From Citreicella sp. C3M06 (GTDB lineage: Bacteria; Pseudomonadota; Alphaproteobacteria; Rhodobacterales; Rhodobacteraceae): 64,000 nt of DNA. Of the stretch, positions 1 to 9,107 are shown in pieces (the first letter of the stretch is position 1; the number at the start of each line of letters is the position of its first letter). The notes below the pieces were generated by a model. That model ran no database searches and was not told where the DNA came from. It saw nothing but the letters and a program-made list of their open reading frames with translations. Where the stretch lies: the NCBI RefSeq assembly GCF_018860705.1, contig NZ_JAHKQA010000007.1:1-64000 (forward strand), given 5' to 3'. Both the position numbers and the translations under genes were made by a program.

Positions 1-520
1 TGCATCCTGACCCTAGGCATTCCCGGGTACAGTCGTCGATTATGTCGAGCATGCGGTAGGCGCGCCCATCCGCTGTTCGGTCCTGGACGAAGTCATGGGA
101 CCAGACGTGGTTCGCTCGTTCCGAGCCTGAGCCGCACGCAAGATCCATCGACCAGCCAGAGCCGGCCGCGTTTCTTCTGTTTCGGCGGGACCTTGAGCCC
201 TTCACGCCGCCATATTCGGTCCACAGGCTTGTGGGTCACGCACCATCCGGCCTGAACCCGCATCCCGGTACCCTGCCGATAGCCGTAGCGAGCATAGAGG
301 CGTGCCAGTTCGATGATGTCCGCTGTCAGGCGCTCTTCATCAGGGAGGCCGACGGGGATCTTGCGCTGGAACGATGCTGCCCCAAGGCCCGGCAGGCGCG
401 GCGCTCGGAAACGCCGAGTTCCTGCCGGATATGATCGATGCAACGCCGGCGGCGTGAAGGGCTCAGTCGTTTCCCCGTGCGGCCTCGGACAAAATGAGCT
501 TGTCCAGCGTCAGACCCGAG
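1..520 (-). pseudogene. IS3-family transposase OrfB, frameshifted and truncated
   Basis: Pieces of an IS407-like OrfB can be read in three successive frames on the minus strand. The N-terminus (IDHIRQELGVSERRACRALG, about 375-520) is followed after a frame change near 370 by the middle part (PDEERLTADIIELARLYARY and KKRGRLWLVDGSCVRLRL, about 125-370). After a second frame change near 125 comes the start of the DDE catalytic core (ANHVWSHDFVQDR and MLDIIDDCTREC, 1-120), which carries the first catalytic Asp. The element is cut by the window edge before the remaining DDE residues. At least two indels mean no functional product. Confidence 0.8.
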
Positions 521-741
521 ACCGCACGCCGGAGCCGGGCATTCTCCTGCTTTAGCTCCTGCAACCGCTTGCGCTGATCTCGGCTCATGCCGCCATATCC
601 ACGTCGCCATCGGTAAAAGCTCCGCTGGCTCACGCCAATCTGCCGAACTGCGTCCGCGATCTTCACGCCCTGACCCTGCCGACCCTCGACCTGCCGCAGC
701 TTCGTCATGATGTCTTCGGGCTTCTCTCGTTTGCCTGCCAT
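463..741 (-). CDS. IS3-family transposase OrfA (helix-turn-helix subunit)
   Basis: A 92-residue protein that in IS3 elements supplies the DNA-binding half of the transposase, normally as an OrfAB fusion made by -1 frameshifting. Visible features are a helix-turn-helix around residues 27-50 (QIGVSQRSFYRWRRGYGG) and a C-terminal leucine/arginine-rich coiled-coil stretch (LQELKQENARLRRAVSGL) typical of OrfA dimerisation. The length is normal for the family. Because the downstream orfB is frame-broken, it probably makes only a truncated protein. It sits directly against the ggt remnant, which argues that this element interrupted ggt. Confidence 0.85.
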   Translation of the reverse strand: MAGKREKPEDIMTKLRQVEGRQGQGVKIADAVRQIGVSQRSFYRWRRGYGGMSRDQRKRLQELKQENARLRRAVSGLTLDKLILSEAARGND

Positions 742-806
742 CGTCGTAGTCCTTCGTAATACGGGATAAACTATCCCAAAGGGTAGACCACTTCAGTGGG
801 GCAAGA

Positions 807-1195
807 CCGGGGGCAAGCGCCCGTTCCACACCATCATCCCTAGCTTTGCGATGCAACAGGGCGCCCCGTTGATGGCCTTTGGCATGATGGGCGGCCCAAA
901 TTAGGCGCAAGGACACGTGCAGCTGTTCCTGCGCACCCAGCTGTGGGGTCAGGACGTGCAGACCGCCGCCGATGCGCCGCGCTGGCGCTTGTTGGACGGG
1001 CTGAACGTCGCCTGCGAGCCCAGTTTGTCGCCCGAGGTGGTGGACGGCCTGCGCGCGCTGGGGCATGAGGTCATCATCGAAGCCCCGGACAATGCTTTTG
1101 GCTTTGGTGGCGCGCAGTTGGTGCATCGCCTGCCCGAAGGCGGGTATGCCGCCGGATCAGACCCACGCAAGGATGGCCAGGCCGCGGGCTTCTGA
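807..1195 (+). pseudogene. ggt: 3' remnant of gamma-glutamyltransferase, with an internal stop
   Basis: Only the C-terminal part of a gamma-glutamyltranspeptidase (periplasmic Ntn hydrolase that cleaves gamma-glutamyl bonds of glutathione) remains. Readable conserved blocks are [19 protein letters not shown], then FGMMGGPN, an in-frame TAG at 902-904 where an intact enzyme continues with an MQAQGHVQ-like motif, and AQGHVQLFLRTQLWGQDVQ. The tail ends at 1195. The 5' part, including the catalytic Thr region, is replaced by the IS3 remnant. A GTG at 917 could start a 92-residue fragment but that would lack the active site. Both the truncation and the stop codon show that the gene is dead. Confidence 0.8.
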
Positions 1196-1223
1196 GCCCG
1201 GCCGCCAGAAGGAACCGACGACA

Positions 1224-2198
1224 ATGAGCTTTCTCAAACGCCTTGGCATCGACACTTACATGCTGCTCTTGCTGGGGACGGTGGCGCTTGCGCTGCTTGC
1301 CCCGGCACAGGGATTTGCGGCGGCGATCCTCGGGCATGTCACCTATTGGGCGGTCGCGCTGCTGTTCTTTCTGTATGGCGCCAAGCTGGATTCCGGCGCG
1401 GTCAGGGCGGGGCTGACCAACTGGAAGCTGCAGGGCATGACCCTCGCCGCCACCTATCTGATGTTTCCGCTCGTGGGGGTGGCGCTGTCATTTGTGGCCG
1501 GTCCGCTGTTGGGGGCAACGGTGACGCTGGGCCTGATGTTTCTGGCGGTGCTGCCATCGACGGTGCAAAGCTCGATCGCCTTCACGTCGATGTCCGGGGG
1601 CAACGTGCCGGCGGCGATCTGCGCGGCATCGGTGTCGAACCTCGTGGGCGTGGTGCTGACGCCGCTGCTGGTGGCAACCTTGCTGCACACCGGCGACGGG
1701 GGCATCCAGCTGGATGCGGTCATCAAGATCGCAACGCAGATCCTGCTGCCCTTTGTGGTTGGGCAACTGGCGCGTCCGTGGGTTGGTCATCACGTGCGCA
1801 AACACAAGATGCTAACGCTGATCGTCGATCGGGGAGCGATCTTGCTGATCGTGTTCTCGGCGTTCAGCGCGGGCACGGTGTCGGGGCTGTGGGCATCCTT
1901 GCCGCTGATGTCGCTGATTGTTCTCGCAATCATCGTGCTGGGGTTTCTGACCATCACCATGTCGCTGATGGTCTGGGCAGGGCGGGCGGCGGGACTGCCG
2001 GCGGCAGACCGCGCGGCGCTGTTTTATTGCGGGTCGACCAAAAGCCTTGCATCCGGGTTGCCGATTGCGACGGCGCTGTTTGCGCCTGAAAATCTGGCCG
2101 CGATCGTGCTCCCGCTGATGATCTACCATATGTCACAACTGCTGGTCTGCGCCTTCCTGTCGCAAAAAGCCGCCGCGCGGCTGGCAACGGCGGGATAG
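1224..2198 (+). CDS. BASS-type (bile acid:sodium symporter-like) membrane transporter
   Basis: An inner-membrane protein of 324 residues with about nine or ten hydrophobic segments, resembling the YfeH/SBF-like branch of the BASS superfamily of sodium-coupled organic-anion carriers. The motif around SGGNVPAAICAASVSN, with polar residues breaking helices in the middle of the protein, matches the substrate-crossover region of the family, and a later CGSTKSLASGLPIA block fits the second crossover. I chose the ATG at 1224 because AGAAGGA lies about 10 nt upstream and the family N-terminus begins there; an in-frame upstream extension to 1065 overlaps the ggt remnant and is unlikely. The substrate cannot be told from sequence. 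It stands alone between the ggt remnant and the RTX gene. Confidence 0.8.
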   Translation: MSFLKRLGIDTYMLLLLGTVALALLAPAQGFAAAILGHVTYWAVALLFFLYGAKLDSGAVRAGLTNWKLQGMTLAATYLMFPLVGVALSFVAGPLLGATVTLGLMFLAVLPSTVQSSIAFTSMSGGNVPAAICAASVSNLVGVVLTPLLVATLLHTGDGGIQLDAVIKIATQILLPFVVGQLARPWVGHHVRKHKMLTLIVDRGAILLIVFSAFSAGTVSGLWASLPLMSLIVLAIIVLGFLTITMSLMVWAGRAAGLPAADRAALFYCGSTKSLASGLPIATALFAPENLAAIVLPLMIYHMSQLLVCAFLSQKAAARLATAG

Positions 2199-2307
2199 CG
2201 CAGGGCGGCGATCCTTGGGTTTGCAAGGGCTGCAATCATGACGAAGCCCGCTGATCTGCTGCGTCGCGTGATGACTCTCTTTCGGCTTTGTCGCCCGACG
2301 CGAACGA

Positions 2308-4218
2308 TCAGACCAGAACCACGTCTGTTTCGAGGGCTGCGCTGTCCTCGATGCCCCAGAACAGGATGCGGTCGCCGCCCGAGAATGCGAACCCGACGCT
2401 GGTGATCATGCCGCCCATGCCATCGTCCGCCGCGACGGAAAACAGGCTCCGGCTGGCCCAGTCATCCGAGGTGACGACAAAACTGTCGATCCCAAGTTGA
2501 TAATCGTCGATCTCGTCGGTTCCGCTGGCCGATGTGAAATCGAAGGTATCGCCGCCGCCCCCGCCAACAAGGGTATCGTCGCCGCCTCCGGCGAAAAACG
2601 TGTCGTTGCCATTGCCGCCGACCGCGTAGTCGTTGCCGAAGGCGACCTGCGCATTGTCGAACCAGATGTCGTTGCCGTTGCCGCCAAAAGACCTGTCATT
2701 GCCGTTGCCGCCGGCGATGGTGTCGCTGCCATCGCCGCCCAGCATCGTGTCGTTCTGGTTGCCGCCGAACAGCCGGTCGTTGCCGAGCCGCCCAAAGATC
2801 AGATCCGCGCCGTCTTGCCCGAAGAAGCGGTCATTGCCGGCACCCCCGCCAATGGTGTCACTGCCGGCGTTGGCATAGACCGTATCGCTGCCGATGGCCC
2901 CGCCCTGGCCATTGTCGGCGAACAGATCATCTCCGCCACCCATGAACACAAGGTCGCGCCCGTCGCCCGCGATCACCGTATCGTCTCCGGCGCCGCCCCG
3001 CAGCGTGTCAAAGCCTTCGTTGCCGCGCAGAACGTCGTCTCCGATGCCACCGGACAGCACGTCATTGCCACGCTGGCCGCGCAGATCGTCATTGCCGCCG
3101 CCCCCGCGCAGCGTGTCATTGCCGGCGTTGCCGAACACCGTGTCGTCGCCAAAGCTGATCTGGCCGTTATCGATGAACAGATCGTCACCGTTGCCAAGCA
3201 TCACGAGGTCTTGGCCATTGCCGCCGAACACCGTGTCATTGCCGCCGCCAGCGTTGATTTCGTCGCCCTGATCGCCGCCGAACAAGGCGTCGCCCGCCGT
3301 GCTGCCAAGAATCGTATCGGCCCCGCCAAAGCCCAGCACGACCGCTGCGCCGCCGAGGGGATCGGTTTCGAACAGGGTATCCTGTTCCAGACCGACAATC
3401 GGCAGGTCGGCAAGAAACTGGTCGAACACCATGCCATCGACCACCAACTCGCCGGGGCCGGTGAACAGATCGCCGGTGGCCGAGGCCAGCACCACGCCAT
3501 CGCGAAGCAGGGTCGCGCCGGTGATGCTAATGTCCGACAGGTCTTCGGTGTAGAAGGCAAGCAGGGCGAGGCTGTCGAGGTTCGACAGGTCCGGCCCGTC
3601 GATTGCCAGCGTATAGCCCGCGAGGGTGATGGCGATACCATCTTCCGACAGGTCGATTTGTGCCAGTTCGGTGCCAGCTTCGCTCAGCGCGAGGCGGCTG
3701 ACCGAATAGGTGCTCAGCAGCGCCTGCGCCGCCATCACCTGATCGCCCGAGACGGGTTCGCCCTGCGCATCCGCCAACAGGAGGTCGATGGCCAGAACCA
3801 CGTCCTGGGCGGCGGCGAAGGTCAGCGGCAGCGCCGCGTCAAGGCTCAGAACGACGTCGCCGGTGGTGATCACCGCGCCATCGGCGTCGACCATGATCGA
3901 CAGGATCTCGGTGCCGCTGAGCGAAATCCGCAGCGTCTCGTAGCTACCGTCCGCGGTGCCGGTCTCGATGGCGTTCAGCAGGGCGGCGGCGGAATTGACC
4001 GGACCGATACCAGAGCCGGTCAGCGTCATGGCATAGGGGCCATAGCTGCCCTCGAGAAGCGTGGAGCTGATGGTTGTCAGGACAAGATCGGCTTCAAGAT
4101 CAATAAGATCGAACAGCGCGTCCTCATGTTCGAGAGACACTGCGGCGATGGCGCTCAGGTCAATTCCAGATGAAAGCTCAAGCAGCGCATCAAGCGACGT
4201 GGTAATCGTATAGGCCAT
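2308..4218 (-). CDS. Secreted RTX (hemolysin-type calcium-binding repeat) protein
   Basis: A 636-residue acidic protein. Residues 1-290 form an Asp/Leu/Ala-rich N-terminal domain that I do not recognise. Residues 297-560 are glycine/aspartate nonapeptide repeats of the GGxGxDxLx kind that form calcium-binding beta-rolls. The last about 75 residues lack repeats and end in the aliphatic tail TDVVLV, as expected for an uncleaved C-terminal type I secretion signal. There is no N-terminal signal peptide, which fits T1SS export. No transporter genes lie nearby. The repeats contain a higher-order unit: DN(G/A)Q recurs at residues 350, 435 and 521. Calcium binding and secretion are family inferences; any enzymatic or adhesive role is unknown. 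Confidence 0.85.
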   Translation of the reverse strand: MAYTITTSLDALLELSSGIDLSAIAAVSLEHEDALFDLIDLEADLVLTTISSTLLEGSYGPYAMTLTGSGIGPVNSAAALLNAIETGTADGSYETLRISLSGTEILSIMVDADGAVITTGDVVLSLDAALPLTFAAAQDVVLAIDLLLADAQGEPVSGDQVMAAQALLSTYSVSRLALSEAGTELAQIDLSEDGIAITLAGYTLAIDGPDLSNLDSLALLAFYTEDLSDISITGATLLRDGVVLASATGDLFTGPGELVVDGMVFDQFLADLPIVGLEQDTLFETDPLGGAAVVLGFGGADTILGSTAGDALFGGDQGDEINAGGGNDTVFGGNGQDLVMLGNGDDLFIDNGQISFGDDTVFGNAGNDTLRGGGGNDDLRGQRGNDVLSGGIGDDVLRGNEGFDTLRGGAGDDTVIAGDGRDLVFMGGGDDLFADNGQGGAIGSDTVYANAGSDTIGGGAGNDRFFGQDGADLIFGRLGNDRLFGGNQNDTMLGGDGSDTIAGGNGNDRSFGGNGNDIWFDNAQVAFGNDYAVGGNGNDTFFAGGGDDTLVGGGGGDTFDFTSASGTDEIDDYQLGIDSFVVTSDDWASRSLFSVAADDGMGGMITSVGFAFSGGDRILFWGIEDSAALETDVVLV

Positions 4219-4289
4219 GGCTCCATTCCCTCGGTAGGATCGTTAAAGACGTTCTGCGCGTATGCACGTGCACTGAAAAATCGAGGTCG

Positions 4290-4919
4290 ATGTCTTGCTT
4301 CAAAGCCATAATAGCATTGGTCAGCGCATTTGTGGCATGTCCTGCGCTCTCAGGCCAGCCAGAGATACGGGTCATTTTGTCGAATGGTCATGCTGCCTTT
4401 GCCGAGGTGGCCATGCAGCGCCTGACCAAGGGGTTTCTTGGCACGGCCGATATCAGCGGGCTTGATCTGACGCTTGGCAGCCTGTCGCTCGCGGTGCCGG
4501 GCGGTTGGGAGCTTGGGGTGGAAACGACGCTGCCGGTCTGGTCCGGCATGGGATACCTGCGCAGCGGAGCGGCGCTAGGTCAGCAGAAATACCACCTGCC
4601 GGATGGCGTGGGGATCTTTGTCGATCCGGGCAAGCTGACGCTGCGCCAACTGTCGGGATGGGCCGAACTGGGTCATCGCCATGAGCTGTGGCGCGGCGGC
4701 GCGGTTGCGGACGCATCGCTTGGGCTGCTTGCCAGCCACATGCGGGCGCGCTACCGCTCGGCGCTGATCGCGCGCACCGAGGTGTTTTCCGACGTCACCG
4801 CCTATGTCGGCGCGGGGCTCGATCTGCCCCTGACCGCCGATCTGCGGCTGGGGCTGCACGCCACCCGCTACGGCACCGGGATCACCGACATTCGCTTCGG
4901 CGTCTCGGCGCGCTACTGA
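4290..4919 (+). CDS. Exported protein, probable small outer-membrane beta-barrel
   Basis: A 209-residue protein with a clear Sec signal peptide (residues 1-22: basic start, hydrophobic core, cleavage expected after ALSG or nearby). The mature part alternates polar and hydrophobic residues with many Gly/Leu/aromatic positions, and it ends in a Tyr (FGVSARY), the terminal aromatic used by the BAM machinery to recognise barrel proteins. I do not recognise a named family. The gene diverges from the RTX gene across a 71-nt gap. Its role is unknown, and the outer-membrane assignment is inference from composition and C-terminus. Confidence 0.55.
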   Translation: MSCFKAIIALVSAFVACPALSGQPEIRVILSNGHAAFAEVAMQRLTKGFLGTADISGLDLTLGSLSLAVPGGWELGVETTLPVWSGMGYLRSGAALGQQKYHLPDGVGIFVDPGKLTLRQLSGWAELGHRHELWRGGAVADASLGLLASHMRARYRSALIARTEVFSDVTAYVGAGLDLPLTADLRLGLHATRYGTGITDIRFGVSARY

Positions 4920-5390
4920 CGTCGCGCAATTGCGCGGGGGCGCTGAAATCGTGGGTTAAAAGCGCTGGTCCGTGGCCGCTGGGCGAGTCGCGTCTTCACC
5001 AAAGCACCGACCACCGCGGCTATTTCGCCGGGCAGGCGCAAGCTGTGGCTCATGGCGCTGGTCTGGCTGTGCAAGGCGGCGGGGCCTCTTGCATTCTGCC
5101 CAGCTTCAGGGGCGCAAATGACCCGGAAACCGCTGGTCAGCCCGTTCACTCAATCAAAGGCGGTCTCAGGGCGCGCAAAAGCGCACACGGCGTCTTACGC
5201 GCCGCCTGCTGGCAATCGCTCGCTACCAGCTTGTCGCGCCGACCATGCAAACCCGCTTGCTGCCCGATGCGCAGGGCATACCCGGTTCGGCTGCCCGGTG
5301 GGCGTAGCCAAAACCGCGCAGGCAAAGCTGTAGCTGGTGGTGCGCAGCTTTGAACCCTGTATGGTCTGCACCATGCATAACGGAGGTATC
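4920..5390. other. Intergenic stretch without a recognisable gene
   Basis: About 470 nt between the barrel-like protein and the P1 peptidase. Open frames exist on both strands, as is usual for GC-rich DNA, but none shows a recognisable domain, convincing start signal or codon pattern. No tRNA, strong hairpin terminator or repeat was found. It may contain the promoter of the peptidase gene; the only clear element is the GGAGG ribosome-binding site at 5382-5386. Confidence 0.5.
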
Positions 5391-6401
5391 ATGCAACCCG
5401 GCCCTCTCAACCTGATCAGTGATGTCGCGGGGCTGCGCGTCGGCAACGCCGAGGATGCGGCGCTGAAATCCGGCGTCAGCGTGGTCACGGCCGAGGCGCC
5501 GTTTGTGGCTTCGGTGGCGGTGATGGGCGGCGCGCCGGGCACGCGTGAGACCGACCTGCTCGCCCCCGACAAAAGCGCGCCCGGCGTCGATGCGCTGGTG
5601 CTGTCGGGGGGCAGCGCCTTTGGGCTGGCCGCCGCTCAGGGCGTGATGGACGCGCTGCACGGGGCCGGGCGCGGGTTTCAGATCCTGTCGGCCCGCGTGC
5701 CGATCGTGCCTGCGGCGATCCTGTTCGACCTGCTCAACGGCGGCGACAAGGCATGGGGCGAAAACCCCTACCCGGCGCTAGGCCGCGCGGCGCTGGCGGC
5801 GGCGGGGCCACGCTTTGAACTCGGCAGCGTCGGAACTGGCTGCGGCGCGCAGACCGCGATGCACAAGGGCGGGCTGGGCTCGGCCAGTCTTGTGCTGGAA
5901 GACGGCATCACCGTTGGTGCGCTGGTGGCCGTGAACCCAATGGGCAGCGTCACCACGCCCTCGGGGCGGCATTTCTGGGCGGCGCCCTTCGAGATCGACG
6001 GCGAATTCGGCGGGCTTGGCATCGACCCGGTGCCGGATATCATCCTGCCGGCGTCGCGCAAGGCAAGCGCCATGGCAGGGCTGGGCAACACCACCATCGC
6101 GGTGGTGGCCACCGATGCAGATCTGGACAAGGCGCAATGCCACCGGATGGCGGTCGCAGCCCATGACGGCATCGGGCGCGCCATTCTGCCAGCGCATTCG
6201 CCGATGGACGGAGACCTCGTGTTCTCCGCCGCCACCGGCCACAAGGCGCTGGTCGCGCCGGGGATGCAGCTTGCCGCAATTGGCCACGCGGCAAGCCTGT
6301 GCCTGTCGCGCGCCATCGCCCGTGCCGTGTGGGAAGCGACGCCTGCGCCAAAAGACACGCTCCCGACGCTGCGCGCCGAGCTTCAGAGCCGGTCGTCGTA
6401 A
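5391..6401 (+). CDS. P1/S58-family self-processing peptidase (DmpA / NylC-like)
   Basis: A 336-residue member of the DmpA/BapA/NylC fold, N-terminal-nucleophile hydrolases that cut themselves in two and then act on small amides such as D-aminopeptides, beta-peptides or nylon oligomers. The family blocks LSGGSAFGLAAAQGVM (residues 72-87) and VGTGCGAQTAM are present. The expected autocleavage site is Asn233-Thr234 in GNTTIAVVATDA, making Thr234 the nucleophile. The ATG at 5391 is chosen because GGAGG sits 5 nt upstream and the conserved N-terminus starts there. There is no signal peptide, so it is probably cytoplasmic. Its 3' end overlaps the convergent lyxA-like gene by 19 nt. The substrate cannot be predicted. 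Confidence 0.85.
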   Translation: MQPGPLNLISDVAGLRVGNAEDAALKSGVSVVTAEAPFVASVAVMGGAPGTRETDLLAPDKSAPGVDALVLSGGSAFGLAAAQGVMDALHGAGRGFQILSARVPIVPAAILFDLLNGGDKAWGENPYPALGRAALAAAGPRFELGSVGTGCGAQTAMHKGGLGSASLVLEDGITVGALVAVNPMGSVTTPSGRHFWAAPFEIDGEFGGLGIDPVPDIILPASRKASAMAGLGNTTIAVVATDADLDKAQCHRMAVAAHDGIGRAILPAHSPMDGDLVFSAATGHKALVAPGMQLAAIGHAASLCLSRAIARAVWEATPAPKDTLPTLRAELQSRSS

Positions 6402-7060
6402 TCCGATACCAGAAGGTGCAGCGGCGCTTCATCCTCGTCGATGGTCGAGAACCGCCCGATGTCCATCTCGAAGATATTGTCGGAAGTGTCGTCGTTGACC
6501 GTGGAGACTTCGCCGATCAGCACATCGCCGCCCTCGCCCCAGAAGGCGTGCCACGTGTGCGGATACAGCGTTACCGACTCGCCCGGCTCAAGCTTCAGAT
6601 GGCCGCCCGCCGGCAGAACCCGATCAATGCCGTCACAGGTCAGTCGCACATCGCCCTTACGGTCGACGGTCCCGTCCTCGAGCCGGTTGTGCACCTCGAT
6701 CACCAACGTGCCGCCGCCGCGATTGATGATGTCCTCGACCTTGAGCAGGTGGTGGTGGTTCGGGCTGAGCTGATCCCGCTTCGAGATCATGATCTTCTCG
6801 GCATAAAGCATGGCGCTGCGCTGACCGAGATCTTCGGATAGCCCATTGCGGGTGGTAAACAGGAACAGACCCATCTTGTCGTATTCGCCCGCGCCGTAAT
6901 CGGTGATGTCCCAACCCATGCGCCGCGCCTTGATCTGGGCGTGATCTGCGGATTTGAGGTCGTCCGGCGACCAGTAGGCAAAGGGCGGCAGACTATAGCC
7001 GAAAGACCGGATGAAGGCATCGCCTTCCCGGATGATTTCATTGATGCGGGAACGTTTCAT
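6383..7060 (-). CDS. D-lyxose ketol-isomerase family protein
   Basis: A 225-residue cupin-fold sugar isomerase of the D-lyxose/D-mannose isomerase family, which interconverts D-lyxose with D-xylulose or D-mannose with D-fructose using a bound divalent metal. Recognisable parts are the N-terminus (SRINEIIREGDAFIRSFGY), the metal-site block PNHHHLLKVEDIINRGGG with its His cluster, and a downstream HTWHAFWGEGG segment supplying further metal-binding and catalytic residues. The length matches the family. The ATG at 7060 follows an AGGAG sequence. It is a single gene, with an extragenic repeat behind its start, and its 3' end overlaps the peptidase gene tail to tail. The natural substrate is uncertain. 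Confidence 0.85.
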   Translation of the reverse strand: MKRSRINEIIREGDAFIRSFGYSLPPFAYWSPDDLKSADHAQIKARRMGWDITDYGAGEYDKMGLFLFTTRNGLSEDLGQRSAMLYAEKIMISKRDQLSPNHHHLLKVEDIINRGGGTLVIEVHNRLEDGTVDRKGDVRLTCDGIDRVLPAGGHLKLEPGESVTLYPHTWHAFWGEGGDVLIGEVSTVNDDTSDNIFEMDIGRFSTIDEDEAPLHLLVSDYDDRL

Positions 7061-7122
7061 GGTGATCCTCCTGTAATCCGGCGCAACCCTACTCCGGCGA
7101 TGTGCCCGGTGACAGGGGAGGG

Positions 7123-7234
7123 CTGCCTCCGGCGGGGATATTTATGGCCAGAAGAAGCCACGGGCACCCCTCCTTTCTTCTGGCCTCAAATATCCCGGGG
7201 AGCGCGAGGCGCTGGCCCCTCGCTGGAGCAGCGT
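7123..7234. repeat. Extragenic inverted-repeat element, full-length copy 1
   Basis: The stretch contains two inverted arms: gggatattt then ccagaagaa on the left (about 7135-7157) and ttcttctgg then aaatatccc on the right (about 7175-7197). It is flanked by GC-rich tails (cctccggcg on the left, gcgcgaggcgctggcccc on the right). The same architecture recurs at 26326-26434, with half-copies at 9274-9330 and 53756-53803. It lies immediately after the hslU stop codon, so it may fold in the hslU 3' untranslated RNA. Confidence 0.7.
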
Positions 7235-8538
7235 CAGAGCACGTAGCGGCTCAGGTCTGCGGACCGGGTCAGCTCGCCAAGATACTTCTCGACGAACGCT
7301 GCGTCCACCGTCACGACATCGCCGGCGCGGTCGGGTGCGGTAAAGGACAGCTCCTCGAACACACGCTCCATCACCGTATAGAGGCGCCGCGCACCGATGT
7401 TCTCGACGCTCTCGTTCACCGATTGGGCGATGCGGGCCAGCGCGTGAATGCCGTCGTCGGTGAAGCTCACCGTCACTTCTTCGGTGGCCATCAACGCGGT
7501 ATACTGGCGGGTCAGCGCGTTGTCGGTCTCGGTCAGGATGCGGACGAAATCACCTTCGGTCAGCGGGCGCAGGTTCACCCGAATTGGCAGGCGGCCCTGC
7601 AGTTCCGGCAGCAGATCCGACGGCTTGGCGATGTGAAACGCGCCTGAGGCGATGAACAGAATATGATCGGTCTTCACGGGGCCGTGCTTGGTGCTCACCG
7701 TCGTGCCCTCGATCAGCGGCAGCAGATCGCGCTGCACGCCTTCGCGCGAGACGTCTCCGCCACGGGTCTCCTGCCGCGCCGCCACCTTGTCGATCTCATC
7801 AAGAAAAACGATGCCGTTCTGCTCGACAGCCTCGACGGCGGCCTTCTTGACCACCTCGTCATCCAGCAGCTTGTCGGCTTCTTCCTGAATCAGAAGCTCA
7901 TAGCTCTCCGCAACCCGCAGCGTCTTGCGGGTCTTGCGCGCACCAAAGGCCTTCCCGAAGATATCGCCGAGGTTCATCATCCCCATCTGGCCGGGCTGGC
8001 CGGGGATCTCCATCCCACCAAACGGGCTGGCGGTTTCGGCGACGTCAAGCTCGATCTCGGTGTCATCAAGCTCGCCATTGCGAAGTTTTTTGCGGAACAT
8101 CTCGCGGGTGCCCTCGCGCGCATCGCTGCCGGCGATGGCCTCGATCACGCGATCTTCGGCAGCCTTGTGCGCAGCAGCCTTTACATCCTCGCGCATGTAC
8201 TCGCGGGTCAGGGCGATGGCGCTGTCGGTCAGATCGCGAATGATCTGTTCCACGTCACGGCCGACATAGCCGACCTCGGTGAACTTGGTCGCCTCGACCT
8301 TGATGAAGGGCGCGCGCGCCAGTTTGGCAAGGCGGCGCGAGATTTCGGTCTTGCCGACGCCGGTCGGGCCGATCATCAGGATGTTCTTGGGATACACCTC
8401 ATCGCGCAGATCCGCAGACAACTGCTTGCGCCGCCAACGGTTGCGCAGGGCGACGGCCACGGCGCGCTTGGCATCCTTCTGTCCGATGATGAAGCGGTCC
8501 AGCTCCGAGACGATCTCGCGGGGGGTCAGGTCTGTCAT
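7234..8538 (-). CDS. hslU: ATP-dependent protease ATPase subunit HslU (ClpY)
   Basis: A 434-residue AAA+ unfoldase that forms hexameric rings, unfolds substrates and threads them into the HslV peptidase in the cytoplasm. The Walker A motif GPTGVGKT is at residues 57-64, Walker B appears as [10 protein letters not shown], the sensor/arginine-finger region follows, and the C-terminus ends in the short hydrophobic tail (LSRYVL) that docks into HslV. The intermediate I-domain lies between the Walker motifs. Length and motifs are normal. It is the second gene of the hslVU operon, starting 11 nt after hslV. Expression would be expected to be heat-shock linked, but I could not identify an RpoH promoter with confidence. 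Confidence 0.97.
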   Translation of the reverse strand: MTDLTPREIVSELDRFIIGQKDAKRAVAVALRNRWRRKQLSADLRDEVYPKNILMIGPTGVGKTEISRRLAKLARAPFIKVEATKFTEVGYVGRDVEQIIRDLTDSAIALTREYMREDVKAAAHKAAEDRVIEAIAGSDAREGTREMFRKKLRNGELDDTEIELDVAETASPFGGMEIPGQPGQMGMMNLGDIFGKAFGARKTRKTLRVAESYELLIQEEADKLLDDEVVKKAAVEAVEQNGIVFLDEIDKVAARQETRGGDVSREGVQRDLLPLIEGTTVSTKHGPVKTDHILFIASGAFHIAKPSDLLPELQGRLPIRVNLRPLTEGDFVRILTETDNALTRQYTALMATEEVTVSFTDDGIHALARIAQSVNESVENIGARRLYTVMERVFEELSFTAPDRAGDVVTVDAAFVEKYLGELTRSADLSRYVL

Positions 8539-8549
8539 GGTGTGTCCTC

Positions 8550-9107
8550 TCAGCCAGAGATCGTTTCGACGGTCAGCTTGCCGTTGGTGTAGACGCAGAT
8601 GTCGGCCGCAATTGCCATGGCGGCGCGTGCCACCTCTTCGGCAGACTTGTCGCTGTCCATCATCGCCCGCGCCGCTGCCAGCGCGTAATTTCCGCCTGAT
8701 CCGATGGCCGCAACATCATGTTCCGGCTCCAGAACGTCACCGGCACCGGTGATCACATACAGGTCCGCACCATCGGTGACGATGAGCATCGCCTCGAGCT
8801 TCGACAGGTACTTATCCGTCCGCCAGTCCTTGGCCAGTTCGACACAGGCGCGCTGCAACTGGCCGGGGGTCTTTTCCAGCTTGCCTTCAAGCCGCTCCAG
8901 CAGGGTGAACGCATCCGCCGTCGACCCGGCAAATCCGCAGACCACATCCGAGCCGCCCGGAGACAGCCGCCGCACCTTGCGCGCGGTGCCCTTGATCACG
9001 GTCTGGCCAAGCGAGACCTGCCCGTCGCCCGCAACCACCACCTGGCCGCCCTTGCGCACGCCGATGATCGTGGTGCCATGCCAGCCGGGGAATTCCTGAT
9101 CGGCCAT
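8550..9107 (-). CDS. hslV: ATP-dependent protease proteolytic subunit HslV (ClpQ)
   Basis: A 185-residue threonine peptidase of the proteasome-beta fold; two hexamers form the degradation chamber capped by HslU. The ATG at 9107 is preceded by GAGGAG, and the first residues [11 protein letters not shown] form a short propeptide whose removal exposes the catalytic Thr of [10 protein letters not shown]. Downstream [11 protein letters not shown] and [16 protein letters not shown] are characteristic. A longer reading to 9221 has no family support. It is the first gene of hslVU. The 250 nt upstream contains a half-copy of the extragenic repeat and the trxA terminator. Confidence 0.97.
   Translation of the reverse strand: MADQEFPGWHGTTIIGVRKGGQVVVAGDGQVSLGQTVIKGTARKVRRLSPGGSDVVCGFAGSTADAFTLLERLEGKLEKTPGQLQRACVELAKDWRTDKYLSKLEAMLIVTDGADLYVITGAGDVLEPEHDVAAIGSGGNYALAAARAMMDSDKSAEEVARAAMAIAADICVYTNGKLTVETISG

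Larger units (their letters stand above)
1..806 (-). mobile_element. Degenerate IS3-family insertion sequence, truncated by the window start
   Basis: The left edge holds an IS3-type element read on the minus strand: an intact-looking orfA (463-741) followed by a frame-broken orfB that runs off the window. The upstream end is placed near 806. There the minus strand carries a sequence like the terminal repeat of this IS group (a run reading tgccccactgaagtggtc), and recognisable gamma-glutamyltransferase coding sequence begins immediately beyond. The exact terminus and any target duplication cannot be fixed because the other end is missing. The element looks dead, since orfB needs more than one frame change to read through. 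Confidence 0.8.

Noticed and set aside
2497-4173. 558-codon open frame opposite the RTX gene
   Set aside because: It is the antisense of the nonapeptide coding sequence; its repeated valine-isoleucine-alanine composition mirrors the repeat codons. No start signal or family match.
5052-5333. 93-codon plus-strand frame in the 4920-5390 gap
   Set aside because: No recognisable motif and no convincing start signal; it looks like GC-driven open frame.
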